Positions 54,831 to 64,000 of a stretch of DNA of 64,000 nucleotides are shown here, in pieces. The number at the start of each line of letters is the position of its first letter. Position 1 is the stretch's first letter. Source of the stretch: Diphasiastrum complanatum (lineage: Eukaryota > Streptophyta > Lycopodiopsida > Lycopodiales > Lycopodiaceae); assembly GCA_029204225.1 (NCBI GenBank), contig CM055100.1, positions 14,220,538-14,284,537 of the forward strand, read 5' to 3'. The notes under the pieces are model-generated. The model worked only from the letters and a program-made list of their open reading frames with translations, was not told the origin of the DNA and did not search any database. The position numbers and the translations under genes are program-made.

Positions 54831-56040
54831 GAGACTTTTCCATTAGGAATGGGTTACTTTTCCGAAACGGAAAAGTTTGTGTGCCAGAAAATGATGACAA
54901 TAGGGCTCAAATCTTGCATGAATGTCATGATAGCCCATGTGCAGGGCACCTTGGCTCACAAAGGATGATTGACTTAGTAAAAATGAACTTTTATTGGCCA
55001 AACTTAAAAAGTCAAGTGGAGGTATATATTCACAAGTGTGGACAATGCCAAGTTAATAAAGCTGAAAGACTTAAGACAACTAGTTTTCTAATGCCCTTGG
55101 AAATTTCCAAAAGAAAGTGGGAAAGTATTCCATGGACTAAAAGGTTGGGCTACCTCGGACGGGAAAGCAAAATGATGTCATTTAGGTAATAGTTGACACA
55201 TTGACTAAAATGGCACAGTTCATACCAACCAAGAAAACTGTCAAAGCTTCTGAACTTGCTCAGCTTTTCGTGGAAAAGTTGTTCAGGTTGTTTGGTTTGC
55301 CGAATGACACTGTTAGTGATCGAGATCCAAAGTCCACTGGCAAATTCTGGCAAGCGGTCTTTGAGAAATTAGATACCACATTAAGTATGGGGTCATCAGA
55401 TCATCCTGAATCGGATGGTCAGACAGAGAGGACGAACTAGTCTATAAAAGACATGCTTCAGGCATATGTTTCTAGAAGACCGTCGGATTGGAAAGGTACC
55501 TTCCAATAATTGAGTTTGCGTTTAACAGCGCAAAGCACTCAGCGATGGGTTTTAGTCCATTTTCTCTTATGTATGGTTTCCAGCCTAGGGCTCCCATTTC
55601 AGTGGGCCTCAAAGGCCTAAAAGTTAAAGCAGTAGTAGATTTCTTGTAGTTTGCGATAACGTAAAAACGACTCAAGATAGAGCCCAATTCTACGCCAATC
55701 AAAAGCGACAACCTAGGGCCTATGAGGAGGGGGCTTGGGTATATCTTAGAATCCCAAAAGACTCTAAGATATTATAGACTGGAAAATGTCCCAAGTTATC
55801 ATCTCATTATGCAGGGCCATTCTGTATAGTAAGAAAACTCCATAGAAATGCCTATCAACTGGAGCTGCCTCAAGGTGTTAAGGTTCATTCAGCTTTTCAC
55901 ATTAGTCGTTTAAAAGAACGACTTGGTGGAAATGATGACTTGATACTTCAGGAGGACTTAGTTCGGCTAGAGGCCCTAACATCCTTTGTACCTATGAAAC
56001 CACAGGCCATTGTTGTGTTAGATTTCTTATGCTCAGTCTT
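54831..56040 (+). pseudogene. GyC chromovirus integrase
   Basis: Shows HECHDSPCAGHLGSQRM and CGQCQVNKAERL (zinc ligands), the DDE residues in VSDRDPKSTGKFWQ and DHPESDGQTERTN, and a tail with HSAFHISRLKERLGG. The first catalytic Asp region (after WESIP) is altered by a frameshift near 55130. Blocks match the GyD integrase well, so GyC and GyD are related lineages. It stops near 56040 before a chromodomain. Confidence 0.85.
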
Positions 56041-56649
56041 AAAATCGTTCAAGTAATGAGCATCCTGAAAAATCGAAGGCCGACAACATGGTTTCGGGCC
56101 TTCACATTTTTCAGTTGAGATTTTTTTCCTTGTGCCTTAAAACGTTTTTCGTCTTTCTCACAACTTCGCGAAAAAAATGACACAATGGCCAAGTGGCTAG
56201 AATGTCTTACAAATCATTTTTAAGTCACATTTTCCTTTTTCGTCTTTTTTGCTTTTTTCGTTGTCTTAAATCAAAGGCACCTTCACCTTCTTCACTGCCT
56301 TTAATCTAAGGCACCTTCGTCTTCTTCGCTAAAACTTCAATGCAAGGCATCTTCAGCTTTTTTCGCTTTTTGCTTCTTCATTCCCTTCAGTATAAGGCTG
56401 GCTAGAATGCCTCAGAAACCATTCTTAAGGCACCTTCGCCTTCTTCGTTGCCTTCAGTCTACAAGCGCTTTAGGGATTTACACATCTTAAGTCTAAGGGC
56501 ACCTTCAGGAGTTGCATACCTTCAGTCTAAAGGGCACTTTTGGGTTTTTCGCGTTTTTGCTACATTGGCAGACCGACATCACCAACTTATCATCAACTCT
56601 AAAACAGCTAGAAAAACAAATATCCTAAGGGCGGTTACCAACTATTGTA
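56041..56649. repeat. imperfect AAGGCACCTTC-type repeats
   Basis: About 7-8 irregular units with landmarks AAGGCACCTTCGCCTTCTTC and TTCAGTCTAAGG in a pyrimidine-rich region. No ORF is supported. A similar style (AAGGCATTTATAAGA) occurs at 51730-51830 in CoE, so it may be LTR U3-type sequence. Confidence 0.55.
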
Positions 56650-57017
56650 CAGATGCAAAACCTGGAGTAAATTGCAATTAAGGCGTAAGATATTTCTCTC
56701 TCAACACTTGTAAATATATATACTAGCTGAATTAAGCTATGTAAGTGTCAATTGAATTTTTTTTTTTAATCAAAGTTTTTTGTAGCTAGTGTCATCACGC
56801 TCAACAAGTTGAAGTTATTACTTCAAGCTATTGTACAAACTGTTGATATTAATCAGAGTGCATTTTTTGTCTCACTACCACGTCGTTCATTTGTGCATTC
56901 TGTATGAATTCTTCTACTTAAATATTTCTGCTGCTAACTGTTGCGTTTCCGTTCCTACACACCATGCTCAATCCTCGAGCTTCCGTTGCCGCTCATGCGC
57001 CCCGCCATTTTTCAACA
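56650..57017 (+). repeat. CoD-family LTR, plus orientation (left end not resolved)
   Basis: It ends TTTTTCAACA immediately before a primer site. Parts align with the reverse complement of 60395-60720 (landmark TTCATTTGTGCATT). No pair for the left end was found. Confidence 0.6.
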
Positions 57018-57029
57018 TGGTATCAGAGC
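57018..57029 (+). other. primer binding site (initiator tRNA-Met) of plus CoD copy
   Basis: TGGTATCAGAGC directly after the LTR end. The leader that follows to ~57195 matches the leader of the minus CoD copy. Confidence 0.9.
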
Positions 57030-57195
57030 GGGCATTTCAGTAATTCTAAGTCTTGTTTCTATCAAGACATCTTTCTAGAAAACGCGTAGCCAATAGTATT
57101 TCGATAGTCGTTGTTTCTACCAACGAACTCGTTCAACTCAACCGGAAGCCCGATGCAATCGTTCTTCAAATGGTTCGGCCATCTGAGTTCAAGGA

Positions 57196-58450
57196 CGAAA
57201 CTGTGAGCTTAATTTCCAGCACATAATAGATGCTCAAATATTTTGTTGCTTGAACATATTTCATGACCTTCATGGCTGCTTTCCAATGAATTGGCCCTCA
57301 ATTGGATAGGAACTAGCTTAATGAGCTGATCGAGTATGCGAGATCGGGTCGAGTGCAAAGCATTGCATATATTAGTGAGCCGATAATGAAGTGAAATGGG
57401 TACTTTTCTATCTCGGTTTGAGGACATTGTTCCTTTGATAGTTTCAAACTGGGGTCGAGTGGAAAGAGACTCGATTTGCAGTTGGTCATTTCATATTTTT
57501 CTAGCACATTAGTGAGATATCGTTGTTGACTAATGTAGATTTGTCTGTTGGATCGATTTCGATGAATCTGAATTCTGAGACAGTTATGGGCTAGACCCAT
57601 ATCAGTCATCTTGTATTCTTGTTCTAGCATGCATTTTACATCCTTCAAAAAATTCAGATTGTTACTAAACAATAACGTATCATCTACATATAAAGCTATG
57701 ATTATGAAGAAGGTCCAAACATACTTGAAATAAACATTCGAATCTGTCGAGTTGGAATAAAATCATTCTCGATTAGAAATGCATTTATTTTTTGAAACTA
57801 GGCTCTTGGTGACTATTTCAGACCATGCAATGCCTTGTGAATTTTGCAAATACAATTCTCCTTACCCTTGAGCTCGTATCCCTCTGGTTGTGACATGAAG
57901 GTCTCCTCTTCAACAGTCTTGTTCAGAAAAGCTATTTGGATGTCCATTTGGTGGACTTCAAGATCGGATGCAGCTGCATAGGAAAGTAATAATCGAATTC
58001 AAGTATGTTTGACAACATGGTTGAAAGTTTATTCGCTTTGAATATCCATTTGCATGGAATTGGATTTTGATCCTTAGGCAACTCCGTTATAGTCCATGTC
58101 TGATTCTCAATTAGATAATCAAATTCTCGTGTCCATGGCGGCTTTCCATTGATCAGCATCTTCGTTTGACATTGTCTCTGATATAGTGCATGGTTCTTGC
58201 ACAAAATAACAAGCTGGATCATCCATAAATCGGGATGGAGGTTGTCTGAATCGATTTGATATTTTGGGTTGAATTTCGATCTTCTGACGCAATTCGACTT
58301 GTTGAAGATTTGACTCACCGTCCGAGTCTGAATAGATTTTCTGATGGTCGATCTTGAGGTTGGAATTGGTTTTGACTCTGGGATCGAAATTTGATGGAGC
58401 CTTCTACTTGTGGTTGAAAAACTGATCTTCCACAAATATGACATCTCTAC
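57196..58450 (-). pseudogene. CoD Copia RT and connector
   Basis: On the minus strand the connector (VIGRDVIFVEDQFF at ~58450) leads to RT with ESNLQQVELRQK, ENCICKIHKALHGLK near 57830, an intact YVDD at 57679-57690 (LYVDDTLLFSNNL), and LIYAMLCTRPDLAYSISSLS near 57330. RNase H is truncated at the left junction. Few stops are present, but several frameshifts (near 58130, 57990 and 57720). Confidence 0.85.
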
Positions 58451-59300
58451 CTATGACCGATTTTTATGCGTTCGGATTGTAGAGCTTGTATGCCTTGTGG
58501 TTGGGAGAATAGCCAATAAAAATCCATTTTATGCTAGTGTCGTCTACCTTTTTACTTAAATCAACAGGGATGCGTCCAAAAACTCGAATATGTTTGAGTA
58601 ATGGTTTTGATCATGTCCATACCTCATAGGACGTCCTGTTGTTGAGAGCATTGATGTTGGATCGATTTTGCAAATAGGTTGTGGTTGTACTAGCTTCTAT
58701 CCATAAATTTTTTGGAAGAGAGGTATGGGCTAGCATGCTCTTGGCACTTTCGATCAGTGTCCGATTCTTCCTTTCTGCTACACCGTTTGATTGAGGTGAG
58801 TAGCTGGTCATGAATTGTTGGTATATTCCATTTGCCTTGTAGAACTCCTTGAATTCGGTGGAGATAAATTCTCCCCCTCCACCAGTGCGTAGAGCCTTGA
58901 ATTTTCTCTGTGTCTAATTTTCAACAGATGCCTTGAACTGTTTGAAAAACTTGAATGCTTTAGATTTGTTCTTCATAAAATAGGTGACAGTTCTTTGAGA
59001 GAAATCATCAATAAATAAATGGCTCCCCTTGTGGAAGAGGTCTGCATAGGGCTACAAATGTCACTATGTATGAGATCTAGCTAATTTTTACATGAATGAA
59101 CTGAATCAAAATAGAATGGACTTCTAGCATGTTTGTTGATAATACAACTTTCACAAAGAGAAGTCAATTTGCTAATAGATGGTAGATCTTGTACTAAATC
59201 TAGATTTGACATTTGTTGAATACTTTTGAAATTCAGATAGCCTAGCTTGAAATGCCATAGCATATCAGTCTTGGAACCAGTCACGGTGGTGAGTCATATT
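58451..59300 (-). pseudogene. CoD Copia integrase
   Basis: The minus strand shows the pre-integrase segment (MLWHFKLGYLNFKSIQQM) with CESCIINKHARSPF, the core start LDLIHSDICSPMQT, and the core end NGVAERKNRTLIESAKSML (third acidic residue). Then come WIEASTTTTYLQNRS, SYEVWT and the C-terminal HKAYKLYNPNA and VIGRDVIF. Stops and one or two frameshifts interrupt it (near 59040-58880). Confidence 0.85.
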
Positions 59301-60251
59301 GTGTGTTGCTCCAGAGTCCAAGTACCAGGAATCAATATCATGTAGTTCTCCAACCTTTGTTATAAAGGTTGCTTCATCTTCCTACTGATTTCGTACTTTT
59401 TTCAAATTGTACTTGCTATTTTACAGTCATTATTGATTGGATCTAGGATCGAGTGACTGGTAGTTGCAGCATTTTCTTGTTGTTGGAACTGCTTCTTCTT
59501 TTCATTGTTGTATATAAATGTTCTACAGTCTTTGATAAGATGACCAGTCCTCTTACAATATTTGTAGAATAGTTTTTGTCTTGGCTGGAATGATGAAGTC
59601 TTTAAATTCAATCATAAATTCAATTTTGGTTGCATGTTGCTCTTTTGGTCAAGATAGTTTGACTTTGTAGAATTTTTGGATCTAAACTTCTGATTTTTCT
59701 TTGAGAATAGAGCTTGAGAATCCATTTCGCCTTATCTACTCTTGAAGTAGCATCGAAATGACTCTTGTTAGAGTGAGATGCTGCTGGGTCGAAATTGCCA
59801 TGACCCAATTTTCATAGGCTTAAGGTAGACTCGATAATAGAGTCATTACTGCATCAGAATCTTCAACGCCTGAGCCAGTTACAATCATCTGCTCCATGAG
59901 ATTTTTGAATGTGTTGAGATGGCTCGAAACACTATCTGCATCAGACATTATTAATGTGAAGAACTTCTTCCTCAGATGTAACATCTCTGATATCATAAAG
60001 GGTCACTAAGATGTCTCAAGCATCCTTAGTGGTCTGAGCAGCTCAAATATGACTGATTTGAGAGCCTTTAATGTTCAAAGTAATCAAGACAAATGTCTTT
60101 CCATCTCTCTGTCTCTATTTGATGATGCTGGTTGCATCGACCTCAGGATTGATCTCTTGGCAAGTAATATGACTTTCATCTTGAACTTCCAAATATGGTA
60201 GTTCTCTCCATCGAGTTTGTCAATCAGAGATGAACTAGAAGACGGATCCAT
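59301..60251 (-). pseudogene. CoD Copia gag and truncated protease
   Basis: The gag ATG is at 60251 (MDPSSSSSLIDKLDGENYHI). The UBN2-type domain continues with stops and a frameshift to 59620. The zinc knuckle reads FYKYCKRTGHLIKDC (first Cys lost) near 59540-59580. The protease has LDSGATHNMTHHRDW at ~59285-59330. Just after this the sequence jumps to the pre-integrase segment (near 59270), so most of the protease is deleted, compared with the fragment at 30670-31280. Confidence 0.8.
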
Positions 60252-60380
60252 TCTGGTGAAAAGAGCGAGATCGCAAGTAGAAACAACGATATCGAAATAC
60301 TGCTAGTTGCGCACTTTCAAATATTTTGGTAGAAACAAGATTGACGACCTGCACGAAAACAATGTAGATTACTAAACCAT

Positions 60381-60394
60381 CTGTTTTGATACCA
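60381..60394 (-). other. CoD primer binding site, degenerate
   Basis: On the minus strand reads TGGTATCAAAACAG, an initiator tRNA-Met site with two changes in the core (GAGC to AAAC). It directly follows the LTR end CAACA. Confidence 0.75.
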
Positions 60395-61230
60395 TGTTGA
60401 AAAATGGTGGTGTATCGAAAACGCGCTCTAATACACTATTGGAAATTAGTATCTCCCCCCCCCCCCTGAATCAAAATTGATTAGAGATAGACATCCAAAA
60501 TCGAAATCTGGATCGAGACACTAGCAGCGGAAGAATACAACGAACAAGTTGTGAATCGAAAGTTTGTCAACGTAGCAATAAGAATCAAGGTGACTTATAG
60601 TCTGTAAGGAAATGCGCAAATGAACAAAATAATAGTGTGGACAAAAATGTACTCTTTGATTAATAAAAAATAGAGTACATGAGCGTGAAGCAATGCGCGA
60701 GTCTGTGAGACGCAAAATTGCAGAGCTTCAATTGCTAATCATTGCTAGATGGATTCTGCCTTCTGACTTGAAATCAGACTAGAATGCAGACTACAGACTC
60801 CTTGATGATAGAAAGTGTAAACTCTATTATAGATTCAGTTGATCAACTTGTTGATGATTACATATCAGTGATCAGTACTTGAAAGTATAAGATTGAATCT
60901 ACTTAATTTACTAGAGCCGTCCTATAGTAGATAGTCGTCGTTGTAACAATAAATCTACGTACAAAGTAGGCTGACTGTCAACGTCATCCTTCTGATCGCG
61001 ACGTGGGTCAGAATCGACTGATAGTATTGAAATAATGCATGTATCAAAATTTTGCCTATGGATCGAATTTTATAGATCCGACTCAATCCATTCTGGTATC
61101 AAAAAATACGGCTCGTTCTAATCGATCTAGTATCGGAAAAATGTGACTCGAATCGATACGGGATCGAAAAAATCTAATTCTGGATTTCGATCTTCTAGTT
61201 ATAACTTCGAGTTTTTTTTTTTTGTAGTAA
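60395..61230 (-). repeat. CoD 5' LTR (right end approximate)
   Basis: On the minus strand the LTR ends TTTTTCAACA at 60395. Its R/U5 part aligns with the plus copy at 56700-57017. Rightward it continues into a region with repeated GATCGAAAA-like units to about 61210 and a T-run. The exact LTR start was not found. Confidence 0.5.
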
Positions 61231-62370
61231 AATATATACAGATTTTAAGATGCTCATTACTGAATGGATTTGGACATGAGCATTAAAATCCAATACTTAT
61301 ATTTAGAAAAGCACAAATACTTCTACCACACCAAGTAGTTAAGGAGTTGCAAGTTTGTTTAGATGCTCTCATTTCAACCTTAGAAACTCAATGGCCATTT
61401 CCAATTATTTGCACCAACGATAAGAGAATGGCCAAGCTCAAACAATGATGTTGATAAATCATAGTAATTCATACCAAACTTTGGCAAGTCAAGCCCACAA
61501 GTAGGCTCATCGCTCACACCTCTTAGTCTCAAAAACTCAATGCCCATTGTCCAATGCTCTAACTTACTAGCATGCTCCAACCTCCAATGATTGTGATTTG
61601 CTAATGTTTGCACAAATAGATAAACAAAATGTGCATCATGTACGTTTTAGTTTGGTCAGAGTTTGAAGACTTTCAATTCTCAAGAGTCAAATCTCCATTT
61701 AGTTTTGAGCCCCCCACTCACTAACGATCATAGAGGTTTGAAGATGATGGGGATTGAGCTAATGGCATCAAGTGAAGATTCAACTATGGCACTAACTAAT
61801 CCGACTCTAGACCGACAAGCGACGAGCCTTGAGGCTTGGAACAATGGTGGTAGGAGAGTGCTCACGAGTCACAGCTTGGTACTCAAGCCCCACAAAACTT
61901 CACAAACTCACACTAGTGACCCGTGACTATAGACTCCATAGACTCCAATGCTCACTACTCAATGTGAATGTTTACGAGACTCGACTTAGAGTGTCAGCAT
62001 CATTTCGCAATGGATTCTAATGTCAGTGCCTTAATGAATGCAACTTGGCCATTGCAATTTGCAAATTTGCAAATGCTCACATGCCACATCGCAGCTTGTC
62101 ATAGGGCCAAGCTGAATGGCCCAGTACTAGCATCTTGGTCCCTGGACCCTTGGTCACCAATTTTAAGACTTAAGCCTTATATTATAGTTAAAAGTCCAAC
62201 TTCAAATCAAGGTCGTCTCAAATCTTTAAGGGCCAAGGCCATATGCCAAGGTCCTACATGTGAATATTGTTTCTACAATTTTCTAAACAAGCCATTAAAA
62301 ATCCTATATTTATATATATATCATGTTTATAATCCTTCAAGCCTAAAAAGTAACCATGTCTCGTCTATCG
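61231..62370. other. unassigned region
   Basis: Open frames of up to 140 codons occur, but none shows a domain I recognise and their composition is unremarkable. I call no gene here. Confidence 0.5.
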
Positions 62371-62382
62371 CAGCACGGTGTA

Positions 62383-62429
62383 TGGGTTGAGTTGTTCACT
62401 ATGACCGGCAAGGCATAGACTTGAATCCC
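62383..62429 (+). promoter_or_regulatory. tRNA-like pol III box pair, possible SINE head
   Basis: A B-box-like AGACTTGAATCCC at 62417-62429 and a weak A-box-like TGGGTTGAGTTG at 62383-62394 are about 34 bases apart. No target duplication was found. Confidence 0.3.
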
Positions 62430-62660
62430 AGCTACTGCATAATAACATCTTCGGAGCTTGATTCTCACTTGGCATTGCCAGATATGTTATGTATAACTAC
62501 TAGTTGCGTAACTCTGCATTAAAAAATAAGTAACGCTGTACTCGTTGGATTTAACATGTACAAAATTTAATCAAAGAGCTACAATTAAAATATCTAAAAG
62601 AAAATGCCGATCTTTAAAAAGGCTACATCCTTCTAGAATAGTTTCCCAATAAGCCCATTC

Positions 62661-62678
62661 CATTCCTTGAATATACCC
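62661..62678. repeat. target-site duplication of tRNA-like insert, left
   Basis: CATTCCTTGAATATACCC, repeated with one mismatch at 62763-62780. Confidence 0.8.
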
Positions 62679-62762
62679 AAGGGAGTTGGCTCAATTGGTT
62701 AACACTTGACATCCAAAGTTTCTTTGGTCTCAAGTTCGAGCCTTCCATTGGAAACCAAGAAG
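62679..62762 (+). mobile_element. 84-bp tRNA-derived retroposon
   Basis: The insert begins AAGGGAGTTGGCTCAATTGG, containing a good pol III A box (TGGCTCAATTGG, 62687-62698), and has a B box (AGTTCGAGCC, 62733-62742) 46 bases later. It is flanked by an 18-bp direct repeat with one mismatch, as made by target-primed reverse transcription with LINE enzymes. The 5' and 3' ends do not form a tRNA acceptor stem and there is no A-rich tail, so it is not a functional tRNA gene. Confidence 0.7.
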
Positions 62763-62780
62763 CATTCCTTGAATATGCCC
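62763..62780. repeat. target-site duplication of tRNA-like insert, right
   Basis: CATTCCTTGAATATGCCC, matching 62661-62678 at 17 of 18 positions. Confidence 0.8.
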
Positions 62781-63014
62781 ATTTTTCTGAACACTGTCCA
62801 CAACGTTGACAGCTGCAGAAAAATACACAAAAAGAAAGGTTTCCTGCTGCGTACCTTCTGTTGTTGTTGACAAATCAAATCGGACCAAACTTATCCTTGA
62901 TTCTCAACCAATGAATGACATTTCGTTCCTTAAAGAATTAGCTTGACACTGAAACTTGATATCCTGCCTGCGCAAAATACCAGCAAAAACAGACAAACTC
63001 TGGGACCAGGGCTA

Positions 63015-63310
63015 TCCGCCAGACAATTCCCTATAGCGCAATTAACAAAAAGTAAACATAAAAGTGTCACAATCGCCTCTGGATAATGTTAACAGGTTGG
63101 CTGGCTCCCTTCACGGAGAAGCACACCTCTACAGGCTCTGATCGTGACTACTCGCGGCCCAGATCTTTGTAAAATAGGGCCGATCGCCTCGTTGAGACTC
63201 GAAAGAATCGTAGGGAAGATTATTGTAAAACGTCTGGAAGCGGTAAATGAAACTAGCTATCTAAGAGGGCACAAAGAAAAGGGCAAAAAGCTTCATACCG
63301 CCATAGCCAA
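63015..63310. repeat. dispersed repeat, copy 2 (pair with 27055-27410)
   Basis: Shares TGGATAATGTTAACAGGTTG, GGCTGGCTCCCTTCACGG and CGTAGGGAAGATTATTGTAA with copy 1. A plus-strand frame of 95 codons (63144-63431) spans part of it, including LRLERIVGKIIVKRLEAVNE. The matching frame is broken in copy 1. Function unknown. Confidence 0.7.
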
Positions 63311-64000
63311 GAATGCACTGTTGGGCGATTCTCACATATGTATGATACCCGCCGGTTTGCGGTATCGATCCTTTTTTTCTATGAAACAAAAATGGTCGAT
63401 TCACGTACTACATTACATTTTAAAATCCTAGTCTATGGGGTGTATGGATAGAGATGTTGACACACACCCCAATCCTAACCACTCTCTATATGGGGTGTAT
63501 GGATAGGATCTTATCTCCGTAAATGGCATTGTCGGATTGTATATATGTTGTATATGACAATCACTAGTTGCTCAATCGTGTATGCAAAAATAAACACAAA
63601 AATTTGTACGCAAAAATAAACACAAAAATCTTTACCTCAAGTGGTTCTCAATAATATCTTGCAAAATAAATCTTGGTTGTTCTATAACTTGCCTATTATT
63701 ACTTTATCAAAAATCGATAACAATTTTACATATCAATGTTTAAAATAAGAGCAATAAAAGTTTATACAATTTGGCCACCATTTATTATGCACAATAATGG
63801 TGTCCTACCAACTCCAACTTGAGATCTTGCAACAAGGTATGAGATCAATTTCACTAGCTCTACCACTGTCTCTCAAACTAGATCAAACTCTCATCCAAAG
63901 ATGAAGCAAGGACAAAATTTGGGCACGTGTAAAGTACTCAAAACATTCACAAAAGACTCAAATATAAGTGATTTGTATGAAACTGTGTGATTATGACCTC
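63311..64000. other. unassigned region
   Basis: Contains two copies of TATGGGGTGTATGGATAG (about 63434 and 63490) and AT-rich sequence. No gene is supported. Confidence 0.5.

Noticed and set aside
57000-60400. One palindromic CoD element made by self-integration
   Set aside because: The two LTR/leader segments are too diverged by eye to be from one cDNA. Two family members are more likely.
61663-62390. Host genes of 87 and 140 codons
   Set aside because: No known domain, no splice or start context and ordinary composition. I could not support a gene.
1-64000. CRISPR arrays, bacterial operons, rRNA genes or functional tRNA genes
   Set aside because: No direct-repeat/spacer arrays, no operon-like gene packing and no rRNA signature were seen. 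The only tRNA-like sequences lack an acceptor stem.

Overview
This window looks like nuclear, transposon-dense (heterochromatic) DNA of a land plant. The evidence is the repeat content: several Ty3/Gypsy lineages (including a chromodomain chromovirus), several Ty1/Copia lineages, initiator tRNA-Met and tRNA-Asp type primer sites, and a tRNA-derived retroposon. I see no convincing host gene, rRNA, CRISPR or microbial operon. I cannot name the species; a lineage with a large repeat-rich genome is a guess only. Element names used here (GyA to GyD, CoB to CoE, CoN, LARD) are local labels.

Layout, left to right. 1-6845: GyA1, a minus-strand Gypsy element truncated at its 5' side, with gag tail, protease, RT, RNase H, integrase and a very long extra ORF after the integrase, ending in an LTR that runs off the left edge. 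6846-8349: plus-strand gag of a second Gypsy lineage (GyB). 8350-11395: GyA2, a 3' LTR plus the end of the extra ORF (minus). 11396-11610 and 22582-23660: a minus-strand Copia (CoB) split by a roughly 11-kb non-coding plus-strand LTR element (LARD, 11611-22581, target duplication CACAT). Nested inside the LARD is CoN (15358-19837), a compact Copia with matched LTRs, primer site, polypurine tract and one intact 718-codon gag-protease ORF, but no integrase core or RT. 23661-24240: mosaic of tiny Copia scraps. 25576-27045: a 24-bp tandem array fused to a second GyB gag. 27055-27410: a dispersed repeat also found near 63.0 kb. 27631-27934: a long hairpin palindrome. 28790-29934: 5' end of a Copia (CoC). 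30670-31280: Copia gag-protease fragment. 31290-35988 and 42415-43709: minus-strand GyB-like element. It is split by GyD, a plus-strand chromovirus (35989-42414). 43710-51398: GyA3, a plus-strand GyA copy with LTR remnant, tRNA-Asp-type primer site, gag, pol and extra ORF. 51399-54057: 3' half of Copia CoE (minus). 54058-56040: chromovirus pol fragment GyC (plus). 56650-57195 and 57196-61230: two oppositely oriented members of one Copia family (CoD). 61230-64000: mostly unassigned DNA with a short tRNA-derived retroposon.

Nearly every coding region is broken by stops, frameshifts or deletions. The exception is the CoN ORF. The points most worth a second look are: CoN as a possibly trans-mobilised gag-protease element with a novel central segment; the GyA extra ORF, shared by three copies; the LARD with AGTT/AACT termini whose right flank has been copied into its own 5' LTR region; the 24-bp repeat arrays next to GyB ORFs; the palindrome; and the 84-bp tRNA-like insertion with an 18-bp target duplication.
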